The notes under the pieces: model-generated
The model's database searches: none
Told to the model about the DNA's origin: nothing
The model's input: the letters and a program-made list of their open reading frames with translations, nothing else
Part shown: positions 30,918 to 39,591 of the stretch, piece after piece
How the letters are laid out: each line of letters starts with the position of its first letter
Position numbering within the stretch: position 1 is the first letter of the stretch
NCBI GenBank assembly: GCA_963798795.1
Contig: CAWCUZ010000001.1
Coordinates: forward strand, 992,001 to 1,056,000
DNA: 64,000 bases
Reading direction: 5' to 3'
Origin: CAWCUZ01 sp963798795
Lineage (GTDB): Bacteria; Acidobacteriota; Vicinamibacteria; Vicinamibacterales; SCN-69-37
Program-made: the position numbers and the translations under genes

Positions 30918-31405
30918 TCGGGAACCTGGTCGTGACGTTCTGGCGCGACCTCGTCTACGCCGCCCGCCTCCCGGCGTGAATACAGAGGCCGGGTCGAACT
31001 CGTGACCACGGCGAACGGCGCCGGCCTCTACGGCACCGGGTCGTCGACCACACGGGCGGGCGGGTCGACCAGCTCTTCGTGACCCAGGCGACGCCCTCGT
31101 TCTTCACGACCCTGGGCGCCGAACCGCAACTCGGCCGGCTGCCCACGCGTGACGACGATGCCAACGTGGTCGTTCTCAGCGACTGGCTCTGGCAGGCCTG
31201 GTTCGGCTCGGATCCGAACGTGATCGGCCGGAGCTATTCCTTCGCGCAGGCGACCCGCCAGGTGATCGGTGTGATGAGGCCGGACTTCCGCTTCCCGGAT
31301 GAGCGCGTCGCGTTCTGGGTTCCGCTGACGATTCGTCCGGCGCAGGTGACGCCGGGCGGGTTCGGGCCCAACATGATCGCCCGTCTCAGGCCCGGCTGCG
31401 GGCGG
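30914..31405 (+). pseudogene. Remnant of an ADOP-type permease
   Basis: It starts GTG at 30914 (overlapping the previous stop) with VIGNLVVTFWRDLVYAARL, a typical ADOP N-terminus, then stops at 30977. In another frame TPSFFTTLGAEPQLGRLPTR, then LSDWLWQAWFGSDPNVIGR and RQVIGVMRPDFRFPDERVAF follow, which is MacB core sequence. The end (IARLRPGCG) abuts the CDF gene. Helix 1, parts of the core and all the C-terminal three quarters are gone. Confidence 0.8.
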
Positions 31406-31415
31406 AGTAGCGACC

Positions 31416-32399
31416 TCAGCGGCTGCGCCGAATCGAAATCAACTGGTCGGGCGCGTGGTCGACCTGGAGCGTCGTGTGCCCGATGCGGAAGCGCGTGTTC
31501 AGCATCCGCTCCATGTCGCGCCGGATGCGGTGGCAGTCCGCGCCGGGCGCCACGAGCACGTGCGCCGTCAGGATCGGATGCCGGGGCGCGAGTTCCCAGA
31601 CGTGAAGGTCGTGCACTTCCGTGACCTCCGGCGCATGGGCCATGGCGGTTCCGATCTCGCTCGGCGGCATCTCCGTCGGGGCGCTCTCGAGCAGCACGCG
31701 AATCGCCTTGCGCTGCAGCGCGAATCCGGATCGGAACATCAGTCCGGCCACGGCCAGCGAGGCGATCGCGTCCGCGCGGTCGAACCCGGTCGCCAGGATG
31801 ACGACGCCGGCCACGAAGGTGCCGATGAACGCGTAGAGATCCGTCAGGATGTGCTGGAAGCTGCCCTCGATGTTGAGGCTCTGCCGGTTGCCCTTCGCCA
31901 TCACCCACGCGGCCGCAATGTTGACGGCGATCCCGGCGGCGGCCACTACGGTGACCGGCAGCCCGGCGACCTGGGGCGGCGCGATCAGGCGCGCCACCGA
32001 TTCGTAGGTCACCAGCGCTGCGAGGACCAGCAGCACCGCGCCGTTCGCCTGGCCGCTCAGCACTTCGGCGCGCCGCCAGCCGTAGGTCAGCGCGGCCCCG
32101 CCGGGCTGGCGGACCAGCCGCAGGACGAAGAGCGACAGGGCGATCGCCCCGGCGTCGGTGAGCATGTGCCCGGCGTCGGAGAGCAGCGCCAGCGAGTGCG
32201 CCAGGATGCCGGCCGCGATCTCCAGGACCATGAAGCCGACGATGAGCGAGAGCGCAATCGCCAGAGAGCGGCTGTCGGCGCGTTCGCTGATGCCGTGCGC
32301 GTGCCCGGCATGGGCGTGGCCGCCGTGGGCGTGCGCGTGGTCGTCGGACCGGAGATCGCGTTCTTGCTCGTGCACGAAAAATGCCTCCGACACGTTCAT
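31416..32399 (-). CDS. Cation diffusion facilitator (zinc/cobalt/cadmium exporter, CzcD/ZitB type)
   Basis: A 327-aa CDF exporter that moves divalent metal out of the cytoplasm by proton antiport. The N-terminus has a His-rich stretch (HAHAHGGHAHAGHAHG) before the first helix. Six helices follow, with transport-site residues in LLSDAGHMLTDAGAIALSL (helix II) and FQHILTDLYAFIGT (helix V). The C-terminal metallochaperone-like domain contains VTEVHDLHVWELAPRHPILT with conserved His residues. The pattern fits Zn2+-type members, but the metal is an inference. It is convergent with the ADOP remnant, 10 bp away. Confidence 0.93.
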   Translation of the reverse strand: MNVSEAFFVHEQERDLRSDDHAHAHGGHAHAGHAHGISERADSRSLAIALSLIVGFMVLEIAAGILAHSLALLSDAGHMLTDAGAIALSLFVLRLVRQPGGAALTYGWRRAEVLSGQANGAVLLVLAALVTYESVARLIAPPQVAGLPVTVVAAAGIAVNIAAAWVMAKGNRQSLNIEGSFQHILTDLYAFIGTFVAGVVILATGFDRADAIASLAVAGLMFRSGFALQRKAIRVLLESAPTEMPPSEIGTAMAHAPEVTEVHDLHVWELAPRHPILTAHVLVAPGADCHRIRRDMERMLNTRFRIGHTTLQVDHAPDQLISIRRSR

Positions 32400-32438
32400 G
32401 ATAGCGCCGGCACCAGCGCGCCAGAGGCGCGCCGCGCG

Positions 32439-34172
32439 TCAGCGGCGCATGAGCGAGCAGGACGCGATCGCGCGCTCGACGCGGCGCCGCAGGGATTCCA
32501 GGCGCTCGTGCTCCGCCATCCGAGCGGCCTCCCCGGCGGCGTGAACGCTGCGCGCCTTCGAGGTCGCGCGTTCCGCCGACGTCGTCAGCTCGGTCATGCG
32601 CGCGCGAATCTCCCGGTCCAGCTGGCGGCGGCCGGCGTCCAGCCGCTCGCCGACGTCGTTGACCACCCGGCTCGTGTTGGTGGTGAGCAGCCGGTCGAGA
32701 TAGGCCCCGGCGCGGGCGGCGGCGCGTCGCCGGCGCACCGACCGCGAGCCGAGAACGTCGATGACCCAGTCGAGCGGGCCCGAGGCGGTGAGCGTCATCA
32801 TCTCGGTGAAGTAGAAGTGCCGCCTGCCGCCCAGCGTGTCCGGCCGCTGGAGCGGCGGCAATTCCGCCAGCCGCGGCTCCGACGCCGCCAGCCGCTGCAG
32901 AAAGCCGTTCCCCAGCTCCACGAACCGGGTGGCCGCGCGTCGGTACGCGTCACGGGCCACGTCCTCCAGCGTGACGAGCTCCCGCTGAACCGCGCGTCGG
33001 GCCGCGCCGCGGGCCAGCTCGAACGCCGCCGCCCTCAGAGGGCCCCAATCCAACGCCGCGGCGTCGCAGGCCTCAACGAACTCCTCGCGTGCCGACGCGC
33101 GCACGGCGGCCGAGTGCGCCTCGGCCCGGGCGGAGAGGTCGCGTGCCACGGCGCGCTGTTCGGCCGCGAGCAGCAGGCCGAATTCCCGGAGCGTCCGCTC
33201 GGCGTCCTCGAACCACCGGCCCAGATCGGCGAGCCGTCGTTCGCTCTCCGCGACGGGGCGCTCGATCGCCGCCGACATCTCGTCGATGGCCTGCTGCACC
33301 TGACGGCCGATTCGGATCGCCACCGAGCCGGCCCGCCGCGCGAGCCAGCCGCTCCGGGCGTCGCCGACGAGATTCACCAGCGCCTGCTCGAGGCGCCCCC
33401 AGTCGCGGGGCGGCCCACCGCCGGCGAGGCGCTCGGCCGCGCTGACGATGAACATGGCGTCCGGAACCAGTCCAAGCCGGTCCGTCAGCAGGCGCTGCGT
33501 GTAGACGCCGACTTCCGCGACCTCGGCCTCGCTGAGCTTGTCCGCCTTGTTGATCGCGAAGACGAAGCGGTCGGTTTCCGCATTCACGTCCTGGAGCAGG
33601 TGCAGCTCCTCGGCGGAGATCGGCGGATCGGCGCCCAGCACGACGAGCGCGGCGTCGATGTGCGGCACGAAGGCGCGCGTCGCCTCCGACGCCAGCGGCG
33701 ACGTGGAGCCGACGCCGGGCGTGTCGACCAGGCAGAGGCCGCCGCGCAGGATCGCGCTCGGCGAGAGCACTTCGACCACCGTCACGGCCTTGAGATTGCC
33801 CGGGTTGCCCGCGTCGGTGACGTAGTCGGCCAGCGTCCCGACCGGCACGGCTTCCGTGGAGCCATCCGGATGGTGCACGCGCGCCGCCTCGCTCGCGCCG
33901 AAGCGCAGCACGGTCACGACCGACGTCACGGGCACGACGCCGGTGGGCAGGAGCGGCCGGTCCAGCAGCGCGTTGAGCAGCGTCGACTTGCCACGCTTGA
34001 ACTGGCCCAGGCAGGCGACGTGGACGCGCCCTTCCGTCACTCGATCGGCGAGCGCGATCGCTTCGCCGGCCGCCGTCGCGGCGCCGATCGCCGCGGCGCA
34101 GTCGGCCAGCCGCCGCAGCCCGGTGGCGGCCTCCAGGTCGCGCGCGGCAGGATCCGGGTCCGGCCTGTTCAC
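32439..34172 (-). CDS. Dynamin-family GTPase (smaller partner)
   Basis: A 577-aa dynamin-like protein starting at GTG 34172. The GTPase motifs are complete: G1 GQFKRGKS (56-63), G2 region PTGVVPVTS (76-84), G3 DTPGVGS (150-156), G4 NKAD (208-211). The remaining about 350 residues are predicted helical, fitting a stalk (AEQRAVARDLSARAEAHS, LEDVARDAYRRAATRFVELG) and a basic C-terminus (LRRRVERAIASCSLMRR). Such proteins bind and remodel membranes in a GTP-dependent way. It is divergent from a second, larger dynamin-like gene. In known bacterial pairs, such as Campylobacter DLP1/DLP2, two unlike subunits assemble together. A -10-like TATACT lies at 34187-34192 on this strand. Confidence 0.9.
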   Translation of the reverse strand: MNRPDPDPAARDLEAATGLRRLADCAAAIGAATAAGEAIALADRVTEGRVHVACLGQFKRGKSTLLNALLDRPLLPTGVVPVTSVVTVLRFGASEAARVHHPDGSTEAVPVGTLADYVTDAGNPGNLKAVTVVEVLSPSAILRGGLCLVDTPGVGSTSPLASEATRAFVPHIDAALVVLGADPPISAEELHLLQDVNAETDRFVFAINKADKLSEAEVAEVGVYTQRLLTDRLGLVPDAMFIVSAAERLAGGGPPRDWGRLEQALVNLVGDARSGWLARRAGSVAIRIGRQVQQAIDEMSAAIERPVAESERRLADLGRWFEDAERTLREFGLLLAAEQRAVARDLSARAEAHSAAVRASAREEFVEACDAAALDWGPLRAAAFELARGAARRAVQRELVTLEDVARDAYRRAATRFVELGNGFLQRLAASEPRLAELPPLQRPDTLGGRRHFYFTEMMTLTASGPLDWVIDVLGSRSVRRRRAAARAGAYLDRLLTTNTSRVVNDVGERLDAGRRQLDREIRARMTELTTSAERATSKARSVHAAGEAARMAEHERLESLRRRVERAIASCSLMRR

Positions 34173-34413
34173 GGTCGATCACGGCGAGTATACCCGGACC
34201 CCACGCGCCTCGCCCGCGCGGACGAAGCCGCTCGAATTGAGGCGTGGCGGAAGCTGTGGTACAAGCAGATCAACTGAAGGGTGTTGGAGTACCACCCTAA
34301 CCGCCTTCCCGCTCAACCGAAGGCAGATGACTCCTGCGGCCACGACCTGCGGGAGCCCTGTTTCGGAGCCCACCTCAGCACGCCGGCCGCGTGAAAGCGA
34401 GAGGCGACCGGCC
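34173..34413. promoter_or_regulatory. Shared promoter region of the divergent dynamin-like genes
   Basis: A 241-bp gap holds both promoters. TATACT on the reverse strand at 34187-34192 is 14 nt before the smaller gene's GTG. An inverted repeat AGGGTG/CACCCT with a 9-nt spacer lies at 34278-34298, near the middle, and could be an operator or hairpin. No other structure seen. Confidence 0.45.
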
Positions 34414-36492
34414 ATGGCCGATCGACGTGAGGAGCGTGACGCGGCCCCGGCGCTGAACGAGAACCATCGACGGCACCTGCTGGCGAGCTGCCAGCACATC
34501 GATCGGCTGCTCTCGGACATCGACGACATCGTGACGGCAGCCGAATCCGCGTCGCCGTTCGCCCGGTACGCGGCAGACCTGCCGCCCGCGCTGACGAGAC
34601 TGCTGCGCGACTACATCGTCCGCCTGAGGACCGACATGCTGCGCATCCTCGAGCGGCACGACGCGCGGCCGGCGGGCCGGCGGATCTCGGCCGTTCACGC
34701 GATTCGCACGGCGCTGGGCTTCGTCGAGGTCGCGGTCGAAGAGCTGAAACCCGAGCACATCCGCGGCTACGGCGAGGTGCCCGAGGCGCTCGTCCCGGAG
34801 ATCAACGGCTTCGTCGAGGAGCTCAAGAGCGTCGTCCGGTCGCTGGACCAGGCGCTGGCCGCCGGCGCATCCGGCGACGCCCGCCAGCGGCTCGCCAGGC
34901 TGGAGCAGGCCGGCGCCGACGTCTCCGTGCTGGGGACGCTCGAGCGGATCATCGCCGGCCAGGGGCTGGTCGAGTTCCGGCCGGCGCTGGACATTGCGCT
35001 CAGCCGCCTCGAGGACCAGCGCTTCGAGGTCGCGGTGTTCGGCCGGGTCAGCTCCGGCAAGTCGTCTTTGCTCAACCACCTGCTCGGCCAGCCGGTGCTG
35101 CCCGTCGGCGTGACACCAATCACGGCCGTGCCGACGCGGGTGATGCACGGGCCGCGGCCGGATGTGGAAGTGCACTTTGCGGATCGGGCGACGGCGCACG
35201 CGCCGCTCGCGCGGCTGGGCGAGTGGGTCACCGAACAGGAGAATCCGGCGAATGCCCGGCACGTGACACGGCTCATCGTGCGCGTGCCGTCGCCCCGCCT
35301 GCAGGACGGCATCGTGTTCGTCGATACGCCGGGACTCGGCTCGCTGGCCACCGCGGGGGCGGCCCAGACGCTCGCCTACCTGCCCCGATGCGACCTCGCG
35401 GTGGTGCTCATCGACGCAACGTCGACCCTGACCCGCGAGGACGTGAGCACACTCCAGCGGCTTCAGCAGGCGGCCATTCCGGCGATGGTCGTGCTGAGCA
35501 AAGCGGACCTGCTGTCGCCGGCCGACCGCGATCGCGCGGTCCGGTATGCCGCGGACCACCTGTCGCGCGAACTCGGCGCCGCGCCGGGTGTACACCCGGT
35601 GAGCACGGTGCCCGGGTACGAGCCGCTGCTGGACGGCTGGATCGAGGACGAGCTGCGCCCGCTGCTGGCGCAGCATCGGGAGCTGGCCCGACGGTCGATC
35701 CAGCGCAAGATCGGTGCGCTGCGAGCGGGCGTCGAGGCCTCGCTGCGCGCACGGCTCCGCCGCGCCGGGCCCGGCGTTGACCCGACATCGGCGTCCGCCG
35801 TCGAACACGAGCTTCGCGCGGCGTCGGGCGCCTTCGATGAGACGCAGCGTGCCGTCCAGGCCACGGGCGATGTGCGCGAGGCGGAGCTCGACGCGATGCT
35901 GCGGCACATCGCGGCCGACGTGGCGGATGCCGTCCTGGCGAGTCCCGGTTCCCCGCCTGACGGCCATCTCGTCGTCGACCAGCTCACTCACGCGGCCGTC
36001 GAGAAAGCGGAGCGGCTGACCGGCGCGCTGGCGGCGCTGCAGACCCGCGCCCGCGATGTGCTGGCGAAGAGCGCCGCGGCCCTGCGCCTGCCGGAACCGA
36101 CGTCCGGCGAGGACTGGGCCGAGATCTTCCGGGAGCTGCCGCAGATCGATCCTGGACCGATCACGGTTTCGCTGAGGCTGCCGCTGCTCGGCGCCCTGGG
36201 CCCCCGCGTCGCCCGCGCACGCATGCGCCACGCCATCGAACGGCGGACCGGCCCCCAGCTCCGGGCCGCGCTCGAGACGCACGCGCGGCTGCTGCGAAGC
36301 TGGGGCCTGCGGGTCCTCGACCGCCTGCGGCGGCAGTTCGACGGCCAGGCCCAGGTCTACCGCGCGCAGCTCGCCGGGTCCACGGCGACAGGATCGTCCG
36401 ACGAGAGCGCGGAGCGGGCGCTCCGGGAGCTGACCGGCGCTGCGACGGCACGGCCGGCGACTGGCGGGCCGGGCGTCGCCGGCGGTCCCTGA
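34414..36492 (+). CDS. Dynamin-family GTPase (larger partner)
   Basis: A 692-aa dynamin-like protein. The N-terminal about 200 residues are helical with a conserved-looking helix RLLRDYIVRLRTDMLRILE. The GTPase domain follows: G1 GRVSSGKS (210-217), G2 region PVGVTPITAVPT, G3 DTPGLGS (304-310), and a G4-like SKAD (362-365) in place of NKxD. The C-terminal stalk is helical. The start at 34414 (MADRREERD) is chosen because the upstream open sequence is the antisense of the neighbouring gene. A longer N-terminal extension in one partner fits a heteromeric pair. The membrane-binding paddle cannot be located by eye. Confidence 0.88.
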   Translation: MADRREERDAAPALNENHRRHLLASCQHIDRLLSDIDDIVTAAESASPFARYAADLPPALTRLLRDYIVRLRTDMLRILERHDARPAGRRISAVHAIRTALGFVEVAVEELKPEHIRGYGEVPEALVPEINGFVEELKSVVRSLDQALAAGASGDARQRLARLEQAGADVSVLGTLERIIAGQGLVEFRPALDIALSRLEDQRFEVAVFGRVSSGKSSLLNHLLGQPVLPVGVTPITAVPTRVMHGPRPDVEVHFADRATAHAPLARLGEWVTEQENPANARHVTRLIVRVPSPRLQDGIVFVDTPGLGSLATAGAAQTLAYLPRCDLAVVLIDATSTLTREDVSTLQRLQQAAIPAMVVLSKADLLSPADRDRAVRYAADHLSRELGAAPGVHPVSTVPGYEPLLDGWIEDELRPLLAQHRELARRSIQRKIGALRAGVEASLRARLRRAGPGVDPTSASAVEHELRAASGAFDETQRAVQATGDVREAELDAMLRHIAADVADAVLASPGSPPDGHLVVDQLTHAAVEKAERLTGALAALQTRARDVLAKSAAALRLPEPTSGEDWAEIFRELPQIDPGPITVSLRLPLLGALGPRVARARMRHAIERRTGPQLRAALETHARLLRSWGLRVLDRLRRQFDGQAQVYRAQLAGSTATGSSDESAERALRELTGAATARPATGGPGVAGGP

Positions 36493-36544
36493 GCGTTCGG
36501 CTGTGGGACGTCGCCTGCGACGTGCCGGTGCTACCATCGCCGCG

Positions 36545-38290
36545 ATGTCGCATGGCGCCAGCCGCATTCGCCCTTCCCCCGTCCGCCGCACTCGAATCGT
36601 TCCGGTCGCCCTGCTCGCGGCGCTCGTCCTGACGACCGCCGCCGTGGCCAGACAAGAACCGGCCTATTGGGGCGACGACGTGCCGGCGGAATGGAACGGC
36701 ACGTGGCCCGAGGACCTGCGGACCGTGCCCGAGCGCACGGCCTTCACGCGGACGATGTCGACGCTGCAGCTTCACGAGTGGATCGCGGCGTTGAAGCCGC
36801 ACGGCGAGTTCCTGCACGTGATCAGTCTTTTCACCAGCCCGATGCGCAAGGTGGCGCCCGCGATGGTCATCGCGAACCCGCGCGTGACGTCGCCGCAGCA
36901 GGCGCGGCAGTCGGGCAAACCGGTCGTGTTCCTGATGGGCAACATTCACCCGCCGGAGCCCGAAGCCGCGGAGGCGCTGCTGATGGTCGCGCGCGACCTC
37001 GCGACCGGGAAGCGGCCCGCCATCACCGACCGGCTGATCGTGATGATCGCGCCCATCTACAACGTGGACGGCACCGACACGTTCGTCACACAGGACGGCT
37101 CGCTCGGCAGCGAGACGCCGGTCATCCTGGGCGTGCGCGAGAACTCCCAGGGCCTCGACCTGAACCGGGATGCGGTCAAGCTCGAGACCGTCGAAGGCAA
37201 CGGGCTCTACCGCGTGCTCAACCAGTGGGACCCGCTGCTGTTGCTCGACGGCCACCTGATGAGCCGCGTGAACCACGGCTACGCGAACACGTACGGCGGC
37301 ACGACCGTGCCGGCCGCCGCGCCCGGACCGCGCGACTACCAGCGCGAGACGCTCTTCCCCGCCGTCCGCGATCTGGTGCGCAAGGAGTTCGGCCTCGAAG
37401 TGTTCACGCACGCGCTGCCGACACCGCGCGCCTGGCCGCCCCAGGGCTGGAGCCACGACGCGGCCGCCTGGACCGTCGAGGCGAAATTCGTCGTGAACGA
37501 CTACGGTCTGCGGAACCGCTTCGCGATCATCACCGAGACGCCGGGCCAGCCCGCGTTCGAGCGCCGCATCTACGCGCAGTACGCCTACATCACGGCTCTG
37601 CTCGAGTACACGGCCGCGCACGCCGACGAGATGCAGGCCGTCGTCCGGACGGCCGACGAAAAGACGGTCGCCGACGTGCGCGCGCGTGCCGCGGCCGGCA
37701 CGCTGACCAACTTCCTCGATGGCCGGTATGAGTCGGCCGGCAAGATCGACCTGCTGGCCTATCCCACGAACGACGCGGCGTACCGGCCTGGCACGAGCGT
37801 CCTCGGTACGAAGCCGGGCACCGCGTCGGGCCCGCCGGAGGTCGTGCACGGCGTCGACGACCTGACGAAACCGGTCGGCACCCGGACCGCGAACGTGCCC
37901 CGCGGCTACCTGTTCCCCGCGTCGATGACCGATCTCGCCGAGAAGCTTCGCGCCCACAACATTCGCGTGACGACCCTCGACGGGCCCGTCACCGCCGACG
38001 GCGAGGAGTTCCGCGTGTCGGCCGTCCGCCAGGTCCGGCGGTCGGGCTACGACATGACGACGCTGGATGGTGAATTCGCGACGGTCACCGGCCGGGCCTT
38101 CCCCGCCGGCACGTTCCACGTGGATATGGCGCAGCCGATGGCGAACGCGGCGTTCTACTATCTCGAACCGCAGGCGCGCGACGGCTTCGTCGGCTGGCAC
38201 GTGCTCGACGCCGCACTGGGCGTGGCCGGCGGCGGTCCGCAGCCCGCCGTGTATCCGATCTTCAAGCTGCGGGTGAGCCGCACGCCGTAG
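36545..38290 (+). CDS. Secreted M14-family zinc carboxypeptidase-like protein
   Basis: A 581-aa exported protein. A signal peptide precedes the mature start near ARQEPAYWGDDVP (MSHGASRIRPS, then IVPVALLAALVLTTAAVA). The M14 zinc site is visible as HPPE in LMGNIHPPEPEAAEALL (the HxxE pair) and the later His in LLLDGHLMSRVNHG. GLDLNRDAVKLE matches the substrate-binding Asn-Arg motif, and the catalytic Glu may lie in AIITETPG. The C-terminal about 150 residues look like a beta-sandwich. Many bacterial M14 proteins cleave peptidoglycan or dietary peptides; the substrate here is unknown. The ATG at 36545 is chosen over 36503 because it fits the signal peptide. Confidence 0.88.
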   Translation: MSHGASRIRPSPVRRTRIVPVALLAALVLTTAAVARQEPAYWGDDVPAEWNGTWPEDLRTVPERTAFTRTMSTLQLHEWIAALKPHGEFLHVISLFTSPMRKVAPAMVIANPRVTSPQQARQSGKPVVFLMGNIHPPEPEAAEALLMVARDLATGKRPAITDRLIVMIAPIYNVDGTDTFVTQDGSLGSETPVILGVRENSQGLDLNRDAVKLETVEGNGLYRVLNQWDPLLLLDGHLMSRVNHGYANTYGGTTVPAAAPGPRDYQRETLFPAVRDLVRKEFGLEVFTHALPTPRAWPPQGWSHDAAAWTVEAKFVVNDYGLRNRFAIITETPGQPAFERRIYAQYAYITALLEYTAAHADEMQAVVRTADEKTVADVRARAAAGTLTNFLDGRYESAGKIDLLAYPTNDAAYRPGTSVLGTKPGTASGPPEVVHGVDDLTKPVGTRTANVPRGYLFPASMTDLAEKLRAHNIRVTTLDGPVTADGEEFRVSAVRQVRRSGYDMTTLDGEFATVTGRAFPAGTFHVDMAQPMANAAFYYLEPQARDGFVGWHVLDAALGVAGGGPQPAVYPIFKLRVSRTP

Positions 38291-38321
38291 ATGCGGGTCG
38301 ACTCCGGTCCGCCGGGCGGCC

Positions 38322-39079
38322 TTGCGGGGCGTCACGTTCGAGCTGCCGCCCTCCGCCGACCTGCCCGCCGCCCGTGACACGGTCCACACGGCCCTGTATC
38401 TGCTGTTCAACGAGGGCTACCTCTCGACCGACGACCAGCCGATCCTGCGGGAGCTGTGCCGCGACGCGATGCTCCTCACGCAACTGCTCGTCGACCATCC
38501 CGCGATTGCGGCCAGCGATACCGTGGCGCTGCTCGCGCTGATGTGCTTCAACGCCGCGCGTCTCGACTCGCGGATGGACGATGAGGGACGGCTGGTACCG
38601 CTCGACCGGCAGGATCGATCGCGATGGGAGCGGCGTTGATTCAACGCGGCTTCGCATGCCTGGCACGTTCGGCCGGGATGGAGGCCGTCACCGCGACCCG
38701 GTACCACCTGGAAGCCGCCATTGCCGCCCGGCACTGCTCGGCCGCGTCGTTCGAGGCCACCGACTGGGCGTCCATCTGCCGCCTGTACGACCGCCTGCTC
38801 GACGTGGACGGATCGCCGATGGTCGCGCTGAATCGGGCCGTCGCGCTGTCGTATCGCGACGGTCCGGCCGCCGCGCTGCCGCTCGTGGAGGACATGCAGC
38901 GCGCCGGCACGCTCCCGCAGAGCCATGTCGTCGCGGCCGTGCTCGCCCATCTCCACGCGCGCGCGGGATCGACCGAGCGGGCCCGGCCGTTCCTCGAGCA
39001 GGCGCTGAGACAGGCGCGCACGCCGCACGAACGGGAGCTGATCGCGCGACAGATCGATCGCCTCGCGCGCGGCGAGTGA
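38322..39079 (+). pseudogene. C-terminal part of an ECF sigma factor (DUF6596/SigJ-like type), frameshifted
   Basis: The visible part is the C-terminal helical domain of this ECF class: LYLLFNEGYLSTD, LCRDAMLLTQLLVDHP, VALLALMCFNAARLDSRMDD, then a break near 38630 and ALIQRGFACLARSAG, YHLEAAIAARHC, YDRLLDVDGSPMVALNRAVA. The two parts are contiguous in intact members. Region 2 and region 4, which contact the promoter and core polymerase, are missing, since the frame begins right after the M14 gene. No normal start codon exists (TTG at 38322 is the first). It is therefore not a working sigma factor. Confidence 0.8.
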
Positions 39080-39094
39080 CCTGCCGCGCGCCGG

Positions 39095-39354
39095 TCAGCC
39101 CTGCTGCAGGACCGGCTGGACGAGCACGCGTCCTTCACCTCCGACAGCGACGTATCGGTGTGGACGGCGCCGCCTTTGCGCGTCAGCATCGCGCCGCCCG
39201 GCGCCAGGGCCGCGCCGGGGCTGCGCAGGTGCCCCGACGCTTCGAGCTGCTTGAACCACTCGCCCCAGGCCCGCATCACCTGGTCGACCTCTTCGCGCGG
39301 CTTCGCCATCCATGAGGGATCGCCGTTCTGGTAGAGCAACAGAAAGTCGTTCAT
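39095..39354 (-). pseudogene. YCII/DGPF-type protein with internal deletion
   Basis: It starts at ATG 39354 (MNDFLLLYQNGDPSWMAKPR), then EEVDQVMRAWGEWFKQLEAS and GGAMLTRKGGAVHTDTSLSEV, which is a YCII-family N-terminal half. The sequence then jumps to GEGRVLVQPVLQQG and stop, in another frame. Intact members have about 30-40 more residues between those parts. These small proteins commonly neighbour DUF6596-type ECF sigma genes, and here the sigma remnant converges on it 15 bp away. Both partners of this unit are broken. Confidence 0.7.
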
Positions 39355-39398
39355 GCGTCATCTCCCCGCCCTGTTCGGGCATCGTGTTGCGTTCTGGA

Positions 39399-39581
39399 TC
39401 AATGACGTTCGGTCCAGCGGAATTGGGACAGGCCGGGGGCCGTGCAGAATTTCTGCAGCCCTTCGACGTCGCGCAGGGCCTGACGCACCCATTCGGCCAC
39501 GGTCATCCGCCCGGCGCGCGCGGCTCGCGGCAGCTCGCGCAGTTCGGCGTCCTCGAGCAGCACCTGCAGACGTCGACTCAT
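39399..39581 (-). CDS. Short ribbon-helix-helix antitoxin-like protein
   Basis: A 60-aa protein starting MSRRLQVLLEDAELRELPR and continuing AGRMTVAEWVRQALR, which matches the N-terminal RHH segment of VapB/CopG-type antitoxins. Intact relatives usually continue another 20-30 residues and are followed by a VapC toxin. Here the tail after ALRD is unlike the family, and no toxin gene lies next to it. It may be a broken antitoxin or an orphan regulator. Start from ATG 39581. Confidence 0.6.
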   Translation of the reverse strand: MSRRLQVLLEDAELRELPRAARAGRMTVAEWVRQALRDVEGLQKFCTAPGLSQFRWTERH

Positions 39582-39591
39582 CTATGTGAGG

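Noticed and set aside
31455..34277. 940-codon forward frame
   Set aside because: Antisense to the CDF exporter and the smaller dynamin-like gene; no domain.
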